A stretch of 64,000 nucleotides of DNA, taken from NCBI RefSeq assembly GCF_018918005.1, contig NZ_JAHLPR010000023.1, forward strand, positions 1-64,000. The letters run 5' to 3'. The position numbers and the translations under genes were made by a program. Below the pieces are notes generated by a model. The model did no database searches and was not told the DNA's origin. It saw only the letters and a program-made list of their open reading frames with translations. Origin of the DNA: Paenibacillus sp. MSJ-34 (GTDB lineage Bacteria; Bacillota; Bacilli; Paenibacillales; Paenibacillaceae). This document shows, one piece after another, positions 34,258 through 43,108 of the stretch; positions within the stretch are counted from its first letter, which is position 1, and the number at the start of each line of letters is the position of its first letter.

Positions 34258-35064
34258 TCAGTTCATGTTCAAACCGTTCTTATAGATATCGAATTTTTTG
34301 CGATATTCGCTTGGCAACATTCCCGTCACGGCTTTGAACACTTTGCAAAAATATTTTTCGTTCGGATATCCCGACTTCGCGGCAATCCAGTAGATCGGTT
34401 TTCTCGTTTGTTCCAGCATCGTTCTGGCATAGGAAATGCGGATTTCCCGGAGATGCTCTTGAAAGGTTTTACCGGTAAAATCTTTAATGCAGCGAGCAAA
34501 ATAGCTGCGGCTCATATTCGCCTCTTTGGCCACAAGCGATAATGTCAGTTCATGGTCAAACTTGCTGTTCATATAATCGAGCGCCTTGCGGACGCAGGCG
34601 AGCAGTTCGTCCGAATCGGCGCCGGAAGCCGATTCCGGCGGAATATTGGCCGGCAGACCGGCAACGGGCGCGTTCCGCGGCGACTTCTCGTCGATTCTTG
34701 TGCGGATCCGGGCCAGCACCTCGTCCATCTGTTCGTGTTCCAGTTCGGTTTTCGTAATATAGTCGATCGCGCCCAAGCGCAACGATTCTTGAATCAGCTC
34801 GAAATCTTGATGGAATGTTAATACGACGGTATGCATATGCGGATATAGCTTCTTAACCTCGCGAAACAATTCGATTCCCGACATCAGCGGCATCGCCAGG
34901 TCGGTAATGAGTACGTCCATTCGCTCCCCGGTCAGCAGTTCCAGCGCCTTCTTGCCGCTTCCGGCTTCGCCGGCGACCTCGAAGCCGTATTTATTCCACG
35001 GCATCATGCCGATGAATCCTTTGCGCACGAGATGATCGTCGTCAACGACTAAAACCTTGTACAT
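34258..35064 (-). CDS. AraC-type response regulator (YesN-like)
   Basis: A 268-residue regulator with a receiver domain (VLVVDDDHLVRKGF; phospho-Asp in VLITDLAMPLMSG near residue 55; conserved Lys in YITKTE) and a C-terminal AraC/XylS domain with two helix-turn-helices (LSLVAKEANMSRSYFARCIK and IYWIAAKSGYPNEKYFCKVF). The ATG at 35064 follows GGGAGG. It is shorter than many YesN proteins, which have a long linker. It overlaps the kinase gene end by 23 bp and should activate the solute-binding protein and importer operons when the substrate is sensed. Confidence 0.93.
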   Translation of the reverse strand: MYKVLVVDDDHLVRKGFIGMMPWNKYGFEVAGEAGSGKKALELLTGERMDVLITDLAMPLMSGIELFREVKKLYPHMHTVVLTFHQDFELIQESLRLGAIDYITKTELEHEQMDEVLARIRTRIDEKSPRNAPVAGLPANIPPESASGADSDELLACVRKALDYMNSKFDHELTLSLVAKEANMSRSYFARCIKDFTGKTFQEHLREIRISYARTMLEQTRKPIYWIAAKSGYPNEKYFCKVFKAVTGMLPSEYRKKFDIYKNGLNMN

Positions 35065-36829
35065 CCTGCTTACCTCCCTCATTCGTCGGCAACCGCACCA
35101 TGACGGTCGTCCCTTGCCCGGGCGCGCTCTCGATTTGAAGGCCCGCCCGTTCTCCGAAATGAAATTGCAGCGTACGGATCACGTACTGCAATCCGATTCC
35201 TAATCCGAACGATTTATGATCGTCCGATTCCCCGTCCAGCAGCCGTTCGATTTCTTTCTCCGTCATGCCCTGTCCGTTATCCTTGATGCGGATCATGACG
35301 CCGTTTTCGCCGTCTTCCTTGACCGATACCTCGATTAAACCGTTCTCGTCGTCAAGCCCGTGAAACAAGGCGTTTTCCACGATCGGCTGAAGTATAAATT
35401 TCGGCACAGGGCGCTGCAGCACGGTTTCATCCGCATAAATCCGCAGATCGAATTGGAAGTTGTAACGTACGCCTTGCAGCATAATATATTGGCGGATCGC
35501 CTCCAATTCGTCCTTGATCAACGCTTCTCCCCGTTTGCTCAAGTTATAATGAAGCACTTTATTTAGCGTGGAGATCAGATGATCGATTTCTTTCTCTCCC
35601 TTGGCCCGCGCCAGCCACCGGATCGTATCGAGCGTATTGTGCAGGAAATGCGGGTTGATCTGGTGCATCAGCCGCTCCATTTCCAGTTCCGCTCTCCGCT
35701 TCTCCTTCCGTTCTACTTCGCCGATCAATTCGGAAATTCGCTGCCGCATTTTCGTAAACTCGTTATGAATCGTATCGAATTCCAAATTGTTCGACCAACG
35801 GGAGGGCGCCGTCAGATTATTTCTGCGGACGGCGCGGATGTCCAAATATAAATTGCGCAAAGGGCGATATAGCGTGCGCCATATAATGACGGCGAATAAG
35901 CAGCCGACGGCCAAAGACAATGTGCCGAGCAAGGCGAATTGCTTCTCCCAACGATCGATTTCCGCGTCGTATGCCGCCTGGGGAACCGCCGCCACGATGT
36001 TCCATGTCGGGCTTTGGCGGTCCCGGAACAAATAGAAACCGTTTACAAGCGTTTTATCCTCCGATAATCCGTCGAGCAAGCTTCCAACGGGAAAATGCCG
36101 TTCGTCCTCGCTATAGGTAACGACTCCGTTTCCGTCGAGAATCAAATGATATGTATTGCTGTTCAACGGATCGTTCTTAATGATCGTTTCCGCCAATCGA
36201 AAACTCGTTTCAATATAAAGATATAAGGTATCGCTCTCGGGCAACTCTACCTTCCGTTTCACCGAGAATACCTGGCTGCCGTCCAAAGGATTTAACGACG
36301 TATGCGGCCCGTAATAAGTGATTTTGCTCGTTTTCATCAGGACGGGCAATCCGTCGATATCGAACGGTTCTTGCACTCTGTAATTTTCGAATAAATACCG
36401 ATTCGTGCCTTCGATATAGTAGAAAGTCAGCCCCAGCGTCGGGTTGGTAAAATTGATCAGGCTCAACTCGCTGACGATTTCGTCATGCAGCGCTTTCTTC
36501 TCGTATGAATCGGCCAAAAAATACCGCTCCAAATTTTTCCCTACCCTCCCGTCAAACGCAAGCTGCTGGGAAACGTGATTCAATTGGCTTAACGTATTTT
36601 CGAGCGAGAAACGAACCTGGTTCAAATGGCTGCGGACGCCCCGTTCGGCCTTGTTGTCCAAGATCGAGGATAACGAAACGTAAGAAATGCTTCCGACTAG
36701 AATAAGCGGCATCAAAGCGGTCATAAATAAGCTGATCATCAACCGGTGTTTCAGCGAATATGGCTTAAAGTAGCGCCTGCTTCCGCGGATTCGATTTCCG
36801 GGCAACTTCACGGGCTTCAAGTCAGTCAT
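35042..36829 (-). CDS. Sensor histidine kinase, YesM-like
   Basis: A 595-residue membrane kinase of the His_kinase/LytS type. A transmembrane helix lies at about 35-55 and another at about 295-315, enclosing a large extracellular dCache-like sensor. HAMP follows, then the phospho-His box HQINPHFLHNTLDTIRWLAR near residue 395, and an ATPase domain with ILQPIVENALFHGL, DNGQGM and GIGLQYVIRTL. The start is uncertain: ATG at 36829 directly touches the AGGGG site, so TTG at 36820 or GTG at 36811 may be used. Such kinases sense extracellular sugars and control adjacent importers. A cre-like site lies just upstream. Confidence 0.92.
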   Translation of the reverse strand: MTDLKPVKLPGNRIRGSRRYFKPYSLKHRLMISLFMTALMPLILVGSISYVSLSSILDNKAERGVRSHLNQVRFSLENTLSQLNHVSQQLAFDGRVGKNLERYFLADSYEKKALHDEIVSELSLINFTNPTLGLTFYYIEGTNRYLFENYRVQEPFDIDGLPVLMKTSKITYYGPHTSLNPLDGSQVFSVKRKVELPESDTLYLYIETSFRLAETIIKNDPLNSNTYHLILDGNGVVTYSEDERHFPVGSLLDGLSEDKTLVNGFYLFRDRQSPTWNIVAAVPQAAYDAEIDRWEKQFALLGTLSLAVGCLFAVIIWRTLYRPLRNLYLDIRAVRRNNLTAPSRWSNNLEFDTIHNEFTKMRQRISELIGEVERKEKRRAELEMERLMHQINPHFLHNTLDTIRWLARAKGEKEIDHLISTLNKVLHYNLSKRGEALIKDELEAIRQYIMLQGVRYNFQFDLRIYADETVLQRPVPKFILQPIVENALFHGLDDENGLIEVSVKEDGENGVMIRIKDNGQGMTEKEIERLLDGESDDHKSFGLGIGLQYVIRTLQFHFGERAGLQIESAPGQGTTVMVRLPTNEGGKQDVQGFSR

Positions 36830-36853
36830 CCCCTGTCTGCGTTCTTATAACCG

Positions 36854-36898
36854 TTAAAGCGTTTACAAACGTGCGAAAAAGAAGGATACGATTCGTAT
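36854..36898. promoter_or_regulatory. cre-like site and palindrome upstream of the YesM-like gene
   Basis: TTAAAGCGTTTACA (36854-36867) fits the CcpA cre consensus with one mismatch. ATACGA-T-TCGTAT (36886-36898) is a perfect odd palindrome. Both lie within 70 bp of the kinase start codon, where catabolite repression of the sugar-sensing operon would act. Confidence 0.45.
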
Positions 36899-37000
36899 TC
36901 CTCCCACAATTCAATAGTTACAGGGTAACCTATTACGTAAGGTTCCGCAACTACTTCTGTCACCGGAAACATTTGATTCGCCGGTTTGTTTCGATTAGCC

Positions 37001-38995
37001 TCATATATATTCTTCGTCCAGTGTCTTCGTTTCGAACACATTCGCTTCGCGAAAATTAACGTCGATGCGCAACTGATTCGCAAAACCGCGATCGATGTTC
37101 CCTAACTCGAACAGATTCTGTATCGCGTTCCGTTCCGCTTGGATCGCCTTCAACTCGAGATCTCTTCGTTGCGCATTCAACAGCCCTTTCGACCGGGTCC
37201 ATAAGCGATCGTTCTCGAGATGCAGTTCCATGCCCCGATAATCCGCGATAATCGCCCGCACGGTTTCCCGATTGCGCTCCGTCTCCAACTGTTTCATTCG
37301 TTCTATCGCCGCGCGGGCCGCCTCGAGCTTAAGCTCCTTATAAATATTCCATTCCGGATGCGACGGGTCCATCTTCCTTTTTTGCCTCCGCCCCTTCAAT
37401 CCATGCCATAAAGCCGACCATGCCGCCATCAACCATATTTTGATGCGATACCGGCTTGACAGCAATAGCTCTACCTTGTCAAGAGACCGTTGGAAACGAT
37501 CTGCAAATTCGGGAGAGATGCGCCCGTCTCGAAGCCATCGCTCGCCGACGCTTCTTTCCGCGCTCAGCGCCTCCATGCGAAGACCCACCGCCGATCTCCA
37601 CGCTTTTCCGATGTCCGAATGGCCCTTCAATTTCGACAAATGGATTCGTCTCGAATATTCGGACAGCAAGTCCATCGCTTCTTGCTTGTTCTCGTCGCTC
37701 ATTTCCTCGCGTATGGCCGCTAATCCGGCTTCCAGCACTTGAATGCGGGCATTGCGCTCTACTTCCTCCCGGTTATCCGAATGGATTCCCAACCCGCGGG
37801 TGAGCAGCGGCAGCATGACGCTGGCGATAACGAGCGTCAGCAAAATGACGCCCGCGCATATAAAAAGAATGAGATTTCGTTCGGGGAACGGCTGATTGTC
37901 CGCAAGCGTCATCGGAATCGAGAACGCCGCCGCAAGCGTCAAGGCGCCGCGAACGCCGGAGAGCGCCGTTAACAGCGAAGGTTTAAACCGGCGGTTAGCC
38001 GCCCATACCCAACAAAAGCGCAATAGGATAAGAACGCCGGTAATAGCGACAATATAACCGATCACTTGGCCGTTATTATACGACGGGTCCCGCCATATTT
38101 GATCGATGACTCCCGGAACTTCCAATCCAAGCAATAGAAAGACGAGACCGTTCAGCGTATACAGAATAATCGACCACGTGCTGTCCGATACGACGCGCAG
38201 CCGAATCGAAGCGGACTTCATCCGATCCCGCTCGACCGCATGCGTGACTCCCGCCGCAACGACGGCCAATATGCCCGATACGTGAAGCTCTTCCGCAATC
38301 AAATAAATGATAAACGGCGTCAAAATAATAATGAGCATATGAAGCGTAGTATCCTCCATCCCGAGCCGGCGGAGCAGCGACCTGAGCCAAATGACGAAAA
38401 AACCGAGCAATGCGCCCGCGATCAGGCCGCCGGCGGCGATAACGATGAAGCTTCCGATCGCCTTCGGGAGCGAGAAATAACCGGTAACGGTCGCGGCGAT
38501 CGCAAAGTTAAACGCCACAAGGCCGGAAGCGTCGTTCATTAATGCTTCGCCTTCGAGCAAATGCATAATTTTCCCCGGCAGATTGGCTCGGCCGGATAAC
38601 GAACCGACGGCAACGGCGTCGGTCGGCGAAAGAATCGCCGCTAAGGCAAAGGCCGCCGATAGCGGGATTGCCGGAATAAGCCAGTGAATAAACGGCCCTG
38701 CAAGAAGAACGGTAGCAAAGACGAGTCCAAGCGCCAAGAGAAGAATGGGGGTTCGCAGCTTCCATAGCTCCTCGCGCGGCGTCAGTTTCCCGTCGTTAAA
38801 CAACAGCGGCGCGATGAACAAGACGAGGAACAGCTCCGGGTTTAGCGGCACATGATACAATCCGGGCATATACGCCGCTGCGACGCCAAGCGCGATTTGG
38901 ATGAGCGGCACCGGAATAAACGGCAGGAAGCGGTTGATGACATTGGAGATGCCGATAAGCGCCAGAAACATGAGGACCATAAGAAAGATTTCCAC
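37001..38995 (-). CDS. Na+/H+ antiporter, CPA1 family (NhaK/YvgP-like)
   Basis: A 664-residue cation/proton antiporter. About twelve transmembrane segments fill residues 1-410; the ion-binding region shows ILSPTDAVAVGSLSGR and LLEGEALMNDASGLVAF. A hydrophilic tail of about 240 residues is rich in Arg and Glu and probably helical. Length and N-terminus (EIFLMVLMFLALIGISNVIN) resemble Bacillus NhaK (YvgP), which exchanges Na+, K+, Li+ or Rb+ for protons. The likely start is GTG at 38995 with AAAGGAG 11 bases upstream; the upstream ATG at 39043 has no site. It appears to be a single gene. Confidence 0.92.
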   Translation of the reverse strand: MEIFLMVLMFLALIGISNVINRFLPFIPVPLIQIALGVAAAYMPGLYHVPLNPELFLVLFIAPLLFNDGKLTPREELWKLRTPILLLALGLVFATVLLAGPFIHWLIPAIPLSAAFALAAILSPTDAVAVGSLSGRANLPGKIMHLLEGEALMNDASGLVAFNFAIAATVTGYFSLPKAIGSFIVIAAGGLIAGALLGFFVIWLRSLLRRLGMEDTTLHMLIIILTPFIIYLIAEELHVSGILAVVAAGVTHAVERDRMKSASIRLRVVSDSTWSIILYTLNGLVFLLLGLEVPGVIDQIWRDPSYNNGQVIGYIVAITGVLILLRFCWVWAANRRFKPSLLTALSGVRGALTLAAAFSIPMTLADNQPFPERNLILFICAGVILLTLVIASVMLPLLTRGLGIHSDNREEVERNARIQVLEAGLAAIREEMSDENKQEAMDLLSEYSRRIHLSKLKGHSDIGKAWRSAVGLRMEALSAERSVGERWLRDGRISPEFADRFQRSLDKVELLLSSRYRIKIWLMAAWSALWHGLKGRRQKRKMDPSHPEWNIYKELKLEAARAAIERMKQLETERNRETVRAIIADYRGMELHLENDRLWTRSKGLLNAQRRDLELKAIQAERNAIQNLFELGNIDRGFANQLRIDVNFREANVFETKTLDEEYI

Positions 38996-39153
38996 GCGGG
39001 ATCCAGCTCCTTTATAGGGATCAATAAGCAAGACGGACGGCAAACGGTACGGTAAAATTTAACTTGCCGCATGTAGCTAACATCCCCAAAATGGCTGTAA
39101 AAAATAAGTTGTTGCAACCATGCTTCATAACATGCGTCTACTCGGGAAACGAG

Positions 39154-39195
39154 AAAAAGGCCGGTCCCAAGTCGATAACAACTTCTGGACCGGCC
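39154..39195 (-). terminator. Intrinsic terminator after yeeI
   Basis: GGCCGGTCC (39159-39167) pairs perfectly with GGACCGGCC (39187-39195); on the minus strand the stem is followed by TTTTT. It lies 30 bases beyond the stop codon. Confidence 0.85.
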
Positions 39196-39226
39196 CCGCC
39201 GACCGTCTTGGAAGACGGATTCGTCT

Positions 39227-39946
39227 CTATTCGTCAAGCTCTACATTGTGGTACACTTGCTGCACATCCTCCAAATCTTCGAGGACGTCGATCATCTTCT
39301 CGAATTGGGTCTGCGCGTCTTCGGGAAGCGTGACATAGTTTTGCGCGAGCATCGTAAGCTCGGCGACGGTAAATTCATCGATGCCGGCATTCTTGAGCGC
39401 TTCTTGCACAGCATGGAACTGCTCCGGTTCGGCGTAGACGATGACGGCGTCGTCTTCCTCCATCATATCGCGTACGTCGACTTCCGCTTCCACCAATATT
39501 TCGAATACTTCATCGGCCGTTTTGCCGACCAACCCAATCACTGCGGTCGCGTCGAACATATAGGCAACCGATCCGCTTACGCCCAGGCTGCCGCCGTTTT
39601 TCGTAAATGCGGCGCGCACTTCGGAAGCGGTACGGTTTACATTATTGCTCAATGCGTCCACGATAACCATGGCCCCGTTCGGTCCGAAGCCTTCGTAACG
39701 CAATTCGTCGTAGTTTTCCTCCGCGCCGCCCTTCGCCTTTTCGATCGCGCGATCGATGATCGCTCTCGGCACATTATACGTTTTGGCACGTTCCAGCACG
39801 ACCTTTAGAGCCCGGTTCGATTCCGGATCGGGTTCCCCTTGCTTGGCCGCTACGTAAATCTCGCGTCCGAATCTTGCATATATACGACTTGTGTTCGCAT
39901 CTTTCGACGCTTTCTTTTCTTTAATATTATTCCATTTACGCCCCAT
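39227..39946 (-). CDS. yeeI: YebC/PmpR-family protein, YeeI type
   Basis: A 239-residue cytoplasmic protein. The N-terminus [17 protein letters not shown] and blocks such as [19 protein letters not shown] and [15 protein letters not shown] match Bacillus YeeI closely, including the length. Members were long called DNA-binding regulators; recent work links the family to rescue of ribosomes stalled on proline-rich stretches. The ATG at 39946 has AGAGAGCGG upstream, while an in-frame form from 40027 adds 27 unrelated residues. A strong terminator follows, and it is transcribed alone. Confidence 0.94.
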   Translation of the reverse strand: MGRKWNNIKEKKASKDANTSRIYARFGREIYVAAKQGEPDPESNRALKVVLERAKTYNVPRAIIDRAIEKAKGGAEENYDELRYEGFGPNGAMVIVDALSNNVNRTASEVRAAFTKNGGSLGVSGSVAYMFDATAVIGLVGKTADEVFEILVEAEVDVRDMMEEDDAVIVYAEPEQFHAVQEALKNAGIDEFTVAELTMLAQNYVTLPEDAQTQFEKMIDVLEDLEDVQQVYHNVELDE

Positions 39947-40054
39947 ACTGTTTCCGCTCTCTTTCCATATTGAATCCTCGTCGTCTGACTTCATAATATC
40001 TAGTATATTATATCTTTTTCGTGCCATTTGAACAAGTTTTTAAGTGGTTGCATA

Positions 40055-40082
40055 AAGAAAGGGAAGGCTATACGCCTCCCCC
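40055..40082 (-). terminator. Terminator after the van-type operon
   Basis: GGGAAGGC (40061-40068) and GCCTCCC (40074-40080) form a stem with one bulge; on the minus strand TTTCTTT follows. It lies 25 bases after the vanT-like stop codon. Confidence 0.65.
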
Positions 40083-40104
40083 GAATGACCGCTTCGCTTC
40101 CCAT

Positions 40105-42267
40105 TTACTTGTTCAAATAAATTCGCGGCACTCTGCTTCCGATTCCCGTCAAAATTTCATTGGCGATCGTGCCGCATCGTCCGGCGATCTGCTGCGCCCC
40201 GATCGCTTCCTCGCCGTCCTGTCCGATAATCGTTGCCGTATCGCCTTCTTGCACGCCGTCAATACCGGTTACATCGACCATCAACTGATCCATGCAAATA
40301 TTGCCCGCAATGAACGCCTTCTGTCCGCGGATAAGAACATACCCGCCCTTCCGGGACCATTCCCGCGGAACGCCGTCGGCATAGCCGATGGATACAGTCG
40401 CGATGACGCAATCGCGCCCGGCCGCGTAATTTCGCCCGTAGCCGACAGGCTCGCCTTCGCTCAATCGCTTGACCAACGTAACTCTCGCTCTTAAAGACAG
40501 TGCGGGACGCAAGTCGGCATCCGCGTTCACCTGATCGTTCTCATTGCACAGCATTCCGTACAGAGCAATCCCGGGACGGGCCAATCCGCAGTGTATATCC
40601 GTATAATTCAAAATTCCGTAACTGCTTTGGATATGAAGCGTACCGGGATCGATTCCCACCCGTATTAATTGTTCCACCGTTTTCATAAACCGGCTAATTT
40701 GGCGGTCCGTAAAAGCGATATCCTGCTCTTCCTGACTGTCCGAAACCGACAAGTGAGTGAACGTTCCCGCGATCCGAACGTGGCGGAGCCGATACATCGA
40801 ATAAATTTGTTCCATCCGGCTGTAATGTTCGCCCAATCTGCTCATGCCCGTGTCGATTTTAATATGCACATTGATCGGTTTGCCGTATTCGTCCAACGCT
40901 TTGCCGTAATCGCTGCTAATAACGGTTTGCGAAAGACGGTAGCGCGCAAGATCGGCGAAACGGTCGGGAGAAGTATATCCGAGGACTAATATTTCCCCTT
41001 TTATCCCGTTTTTCCGCAATGCGATCCCTTCGTCCACTTCCGCCACCGCGAAATGTTTGACGCCGATGCCGCACAGATGCTTGGCCACCGGTACGCTGCC
41101 GTGCCCGTACGCATTCGCCTTCACGACCCCCATCAAATCGCAAGCGGGCGGCAACACGCGTTTAAGCTCCGAGGCATTATGCGCAATACGGGCTAGGTCG
41201 ACTTCCGCCCATGCTCTGTGGCGGCTGACCGGCTTGGGCGCGAAAAATCGCAGCAGCCGGACCGCAGCGAGAGACAATAGGATAGACAGCAGCGCGACAC
41301 ATACGTAATGGATCAGACTATCGCCGACGACGATCGAAGTCAGTCCGGTTAATTTGCCGGCGCCTCGCACGAAGACAATGGCGATCGGATGCAAAATATA
41401 AATCCATGTGCTGATCTGTCTGAGCGTTTGCCCTCTTCCGCTCTCGTTTTTAGGCCGCTCCAAGAGCAAGAAGCCAAACAGAAAGTATACGGCGGGAACG
41501 AGAAATAGATACATGCTGTCGTGCCGCGGCAGCTCCAATTGACGCAGCAGCATCCCTTCGCCGAACATCAATGCAAGCGATGCGGCCAAACATGCGGCGC
41601 TTGCTTGCGCCGACCGGCCCGAATCGGGCCGTGCGGCCGCCCACGCGCCAAGCGCTAAATAAAGCGGCGCGAAAAACAAACCGTTTCGCGTGTAATCAAA
41701 CAGCGCAAACATCGATGTATAGGCGTCCAGCAATATCCCGCTTCGTTCGATCAATCCGTAATAGCTGTCGCCGAGCATACCGACCGCATATAATATTCCC
41801 GTCGCGGCAAGCGTAATCCGGAGCGAAAAAATCCGGGTGAGATAGTAGACGATATACATCCCAATCATCAGCGCCGGAAGGTACCATAAATGATAAAACG
41901 TGCCGTCGAAAACGATATCCTTCAACAAAGAAAAGAAGCTGAAATCGTCGGTAAAATAGCCTGAATAGATATTTAACGGCAAGTATAGCAATATCGAAAC
42001 CAAGTACAATATCCCGATTTTGCGAACCGTACGGTGCAGCGTTCTCCGATCTTGGCCCAAGTCGCCGGTCAGCTTGCGAAAGAGGAAAAAACCGGAGACG
42101 ATAAAGAAAAACGGCACGGCCAGGCGCGCTGCGATGCCGGTCAGCATAAAGTCGGCATAGCCGTTGTAGGACATCAACGGGCCGGTATGAATGGCGATGA
42201 CCAGCAAGGCGGCGACGATTTTGAAACGATCGAGTCCGATGTAACTTGGGCCGTTAGGCGCAGCCAT
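40105..42267 (-). CDS. vanT: VanT-type membrane serine racemase
   Basis: A 720-residue fusion. The N-terminal ~340 residues are an acyltransferase-3-like membrane domain with about ten helices (VIAIHTGPLM, FFFIVSGFFLFRKL), which in VanT is thought to take up L-serine. The C-terminal ~370 residues are a PLP racemase: VVKANAYGHG (PLP Lys), HIKIDTGMSRLG, ARPGIALYG, SIGYADGVPR and CMDQLMVDV. In GTIANEIL near the end, Asn sits where alanine racemases have Tyr (IPYE), the change known to favour serine in VanT of the vanG type. The ATG at 42267 has AAAGGC upstream and overlaps vanXY by 14 bp. Confidence 0.9.
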   Translation of the reverse strand: MAAPNGPSYIGLDRFKIVAALLVIAIHTGPLMSYNGYADFMLTGIAARLAVPFFFIVSGFFLFRKLTGDLGQDRRTLHRTVRKIGILYLVSILLYLPLNIYSGYFTDDFSFFSLLKDIVFDGTFYHLWYLPALMIGMYIVYYLTRIFSLRITLAATGILYAVGMLGDSYYGLIERSGILLDAYTSMFALFDYTRNGLFFAPLYLALGAWAAARPDSGRSAQASAACLAASLALMFGEGMLLRQLELPRHDSMYLFLVPAVYFLFGFLLLERPKNESGRGQTLRQISTWIYILHPIAIVFVRGAGKLTGLTSIVVGDSLIHYVCVALLSILLSLAAVRLLRFFAPKPVSRHRAWAEVDLARIAHNASELKRVLPPACDLMGVVKANAYGHGSVPVAKHLCGIGVKHFAVAEVDEGIALRKNGIKGEILVLGYTSPDRFADLARYRLSQTVISSDYGKALDEYGKPINVHIKIDTGMSRLGEHYSRMEQIYSMYRLRHVRIAGTFTHLSVSDSQEEQDIAFTDRQISRFMKTVEQLIRVGIDPGTLHIQSSYGILNYTDIHCGLARPGIALYGMLCNENDQVNADADLRPALSLRARVTLVKRLSEGEPVGYGRNYAAGRDCVIATVSIGYADGVPREWSRKGGYVLIRGQKAFIAGNICMDQLMVDVTGIDGVQEGDTATIIGQDGEEAIGAQQIAGRCGTIANEILTGIGSRVPRIYLNK

Positions 42268-43108
42268 GCTTGTCACTGCCTTTTCGGTGAAATACGGTCA
42301 CGACGAACCCGTCCTGATTGTTGCCCGAGAGGCAATACCGATCGCCGCGCACGACAGGTACGTTCGTAATGCCGCCCTCCGCCGGAACGTAGTAGATTTC
42401 TATTGCCGCATGTTTATGTTCCATAACGAGATGCGAACGTTGAAACGTATATTGCTTGACATATTCGATGTATTCTTCCAGGCAAAATCCGCGTTGTTCC
42501 ATGATCGCCGAATGCGGAAAGCCGACATAGCGAAAATGCCACGGCTCGCAGGCTATGTTCGTGATCGCTTCCTTCCCTGTTTGATACCTTTGTATAAAGC
42601 CGTATTCGGCGGCAAGCCGTTTGAAAACGAAGCAGACGCCGCGGTCGGGGAACGAAGGACGAATATAATCGACATGATCCGTCCGCTCGCCGACATCTAC
42701 CGCCAACCCCGTTTGATGCTCGCTTTCGTTCGGACGGGCCACATAACTCGCAGTGAAAGCGGCGCCGTTGTCCCGCAGCGAAGTTTCATAGATTTGCGCT
42801 TGCGCTTCTCTCGAACGATAACCGCTGACGACGGCGATGCGATCCGTCGCGCGGCAAGCTTTCAACAAGGTCTGCAGCTGCTCGAAGCAGGTTTTTTCCA
42901 ACGATAAATCCGGTTCATAGGAATGCGAAGCCGCGTACATGCGGTCCACAAGCACAAGGTCTGCCGCGTCTTGCGGCACCATGATCGGATGGCTGCTGTT
43001 GACCAATAACAGATGTCCCCGATAAATATGGCCGCGTTCCAAATGAATGATATCGTATGCCAACGAAGGCTGGGCATGATTGGTCCGAACGGATGCTGTC
43101 AATTCCAT
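42254..43108 (-). CDS. vanXY: VanXY-type D,D-dipeptidase/D,D-carboxypeptidase (M15)
   Basis: A 284-residue zinc peptidase of family M15 predicted to remove D-Ala-D-Ala precursors so that D-Ser-ended ones prevail. Key motifs are VVSGYRSREAQAQIY, SEHQTGLAVDVG (His and Asp zinc ligands) and EPWHFRYVG (catalytic Glu and His ligand). The remaining sequence (YVARPNESEHQ, IRPSFPDRGVC, AIEIYYVPAEGG, SGNNQDGFVVTV) follows VanXY of the vanG operon as I remember it. No signal peptide or membrane anchor is seen, so it is cytoplasmic, unlike classical VanY. It starts inside the end of the ligase gene behind GAGGAG. Confidence 0.88.
   Translation of the reverse strand: MELTASVRTNHAQPSLAYDIIHLERGHIYRGHLLLVNSSHPIMVPQDAADLVLVDRMYAASHSYEPDLSLEKTCFEQLQTLLKACRATDRIAVVSGYRSREAQAQIYETSLRDNGAAFTASYVARPNESEHQTGLAVDVGERTDHVDYIRPSFPDRGVCFVFKRLAAEYGFIQRYQTGKEAITNIACEPWHFRYVGFPHSAIMEQRGFCLEEYIEYVKQYTFQRSHLVMEHKHAAIEIYYVPAEGGITNVPVVRGDRYCLSGNNQDGFVVTVFHRKGSDKHGCA

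Noticed and set aside
42254-43108. VanY-type membrane carboxypeptidase as the identity of the M15 gene
   Set aside because: There is no signal peptide or membrane anchor, and the sequence follows the cytoplasmic VanXY pattern.
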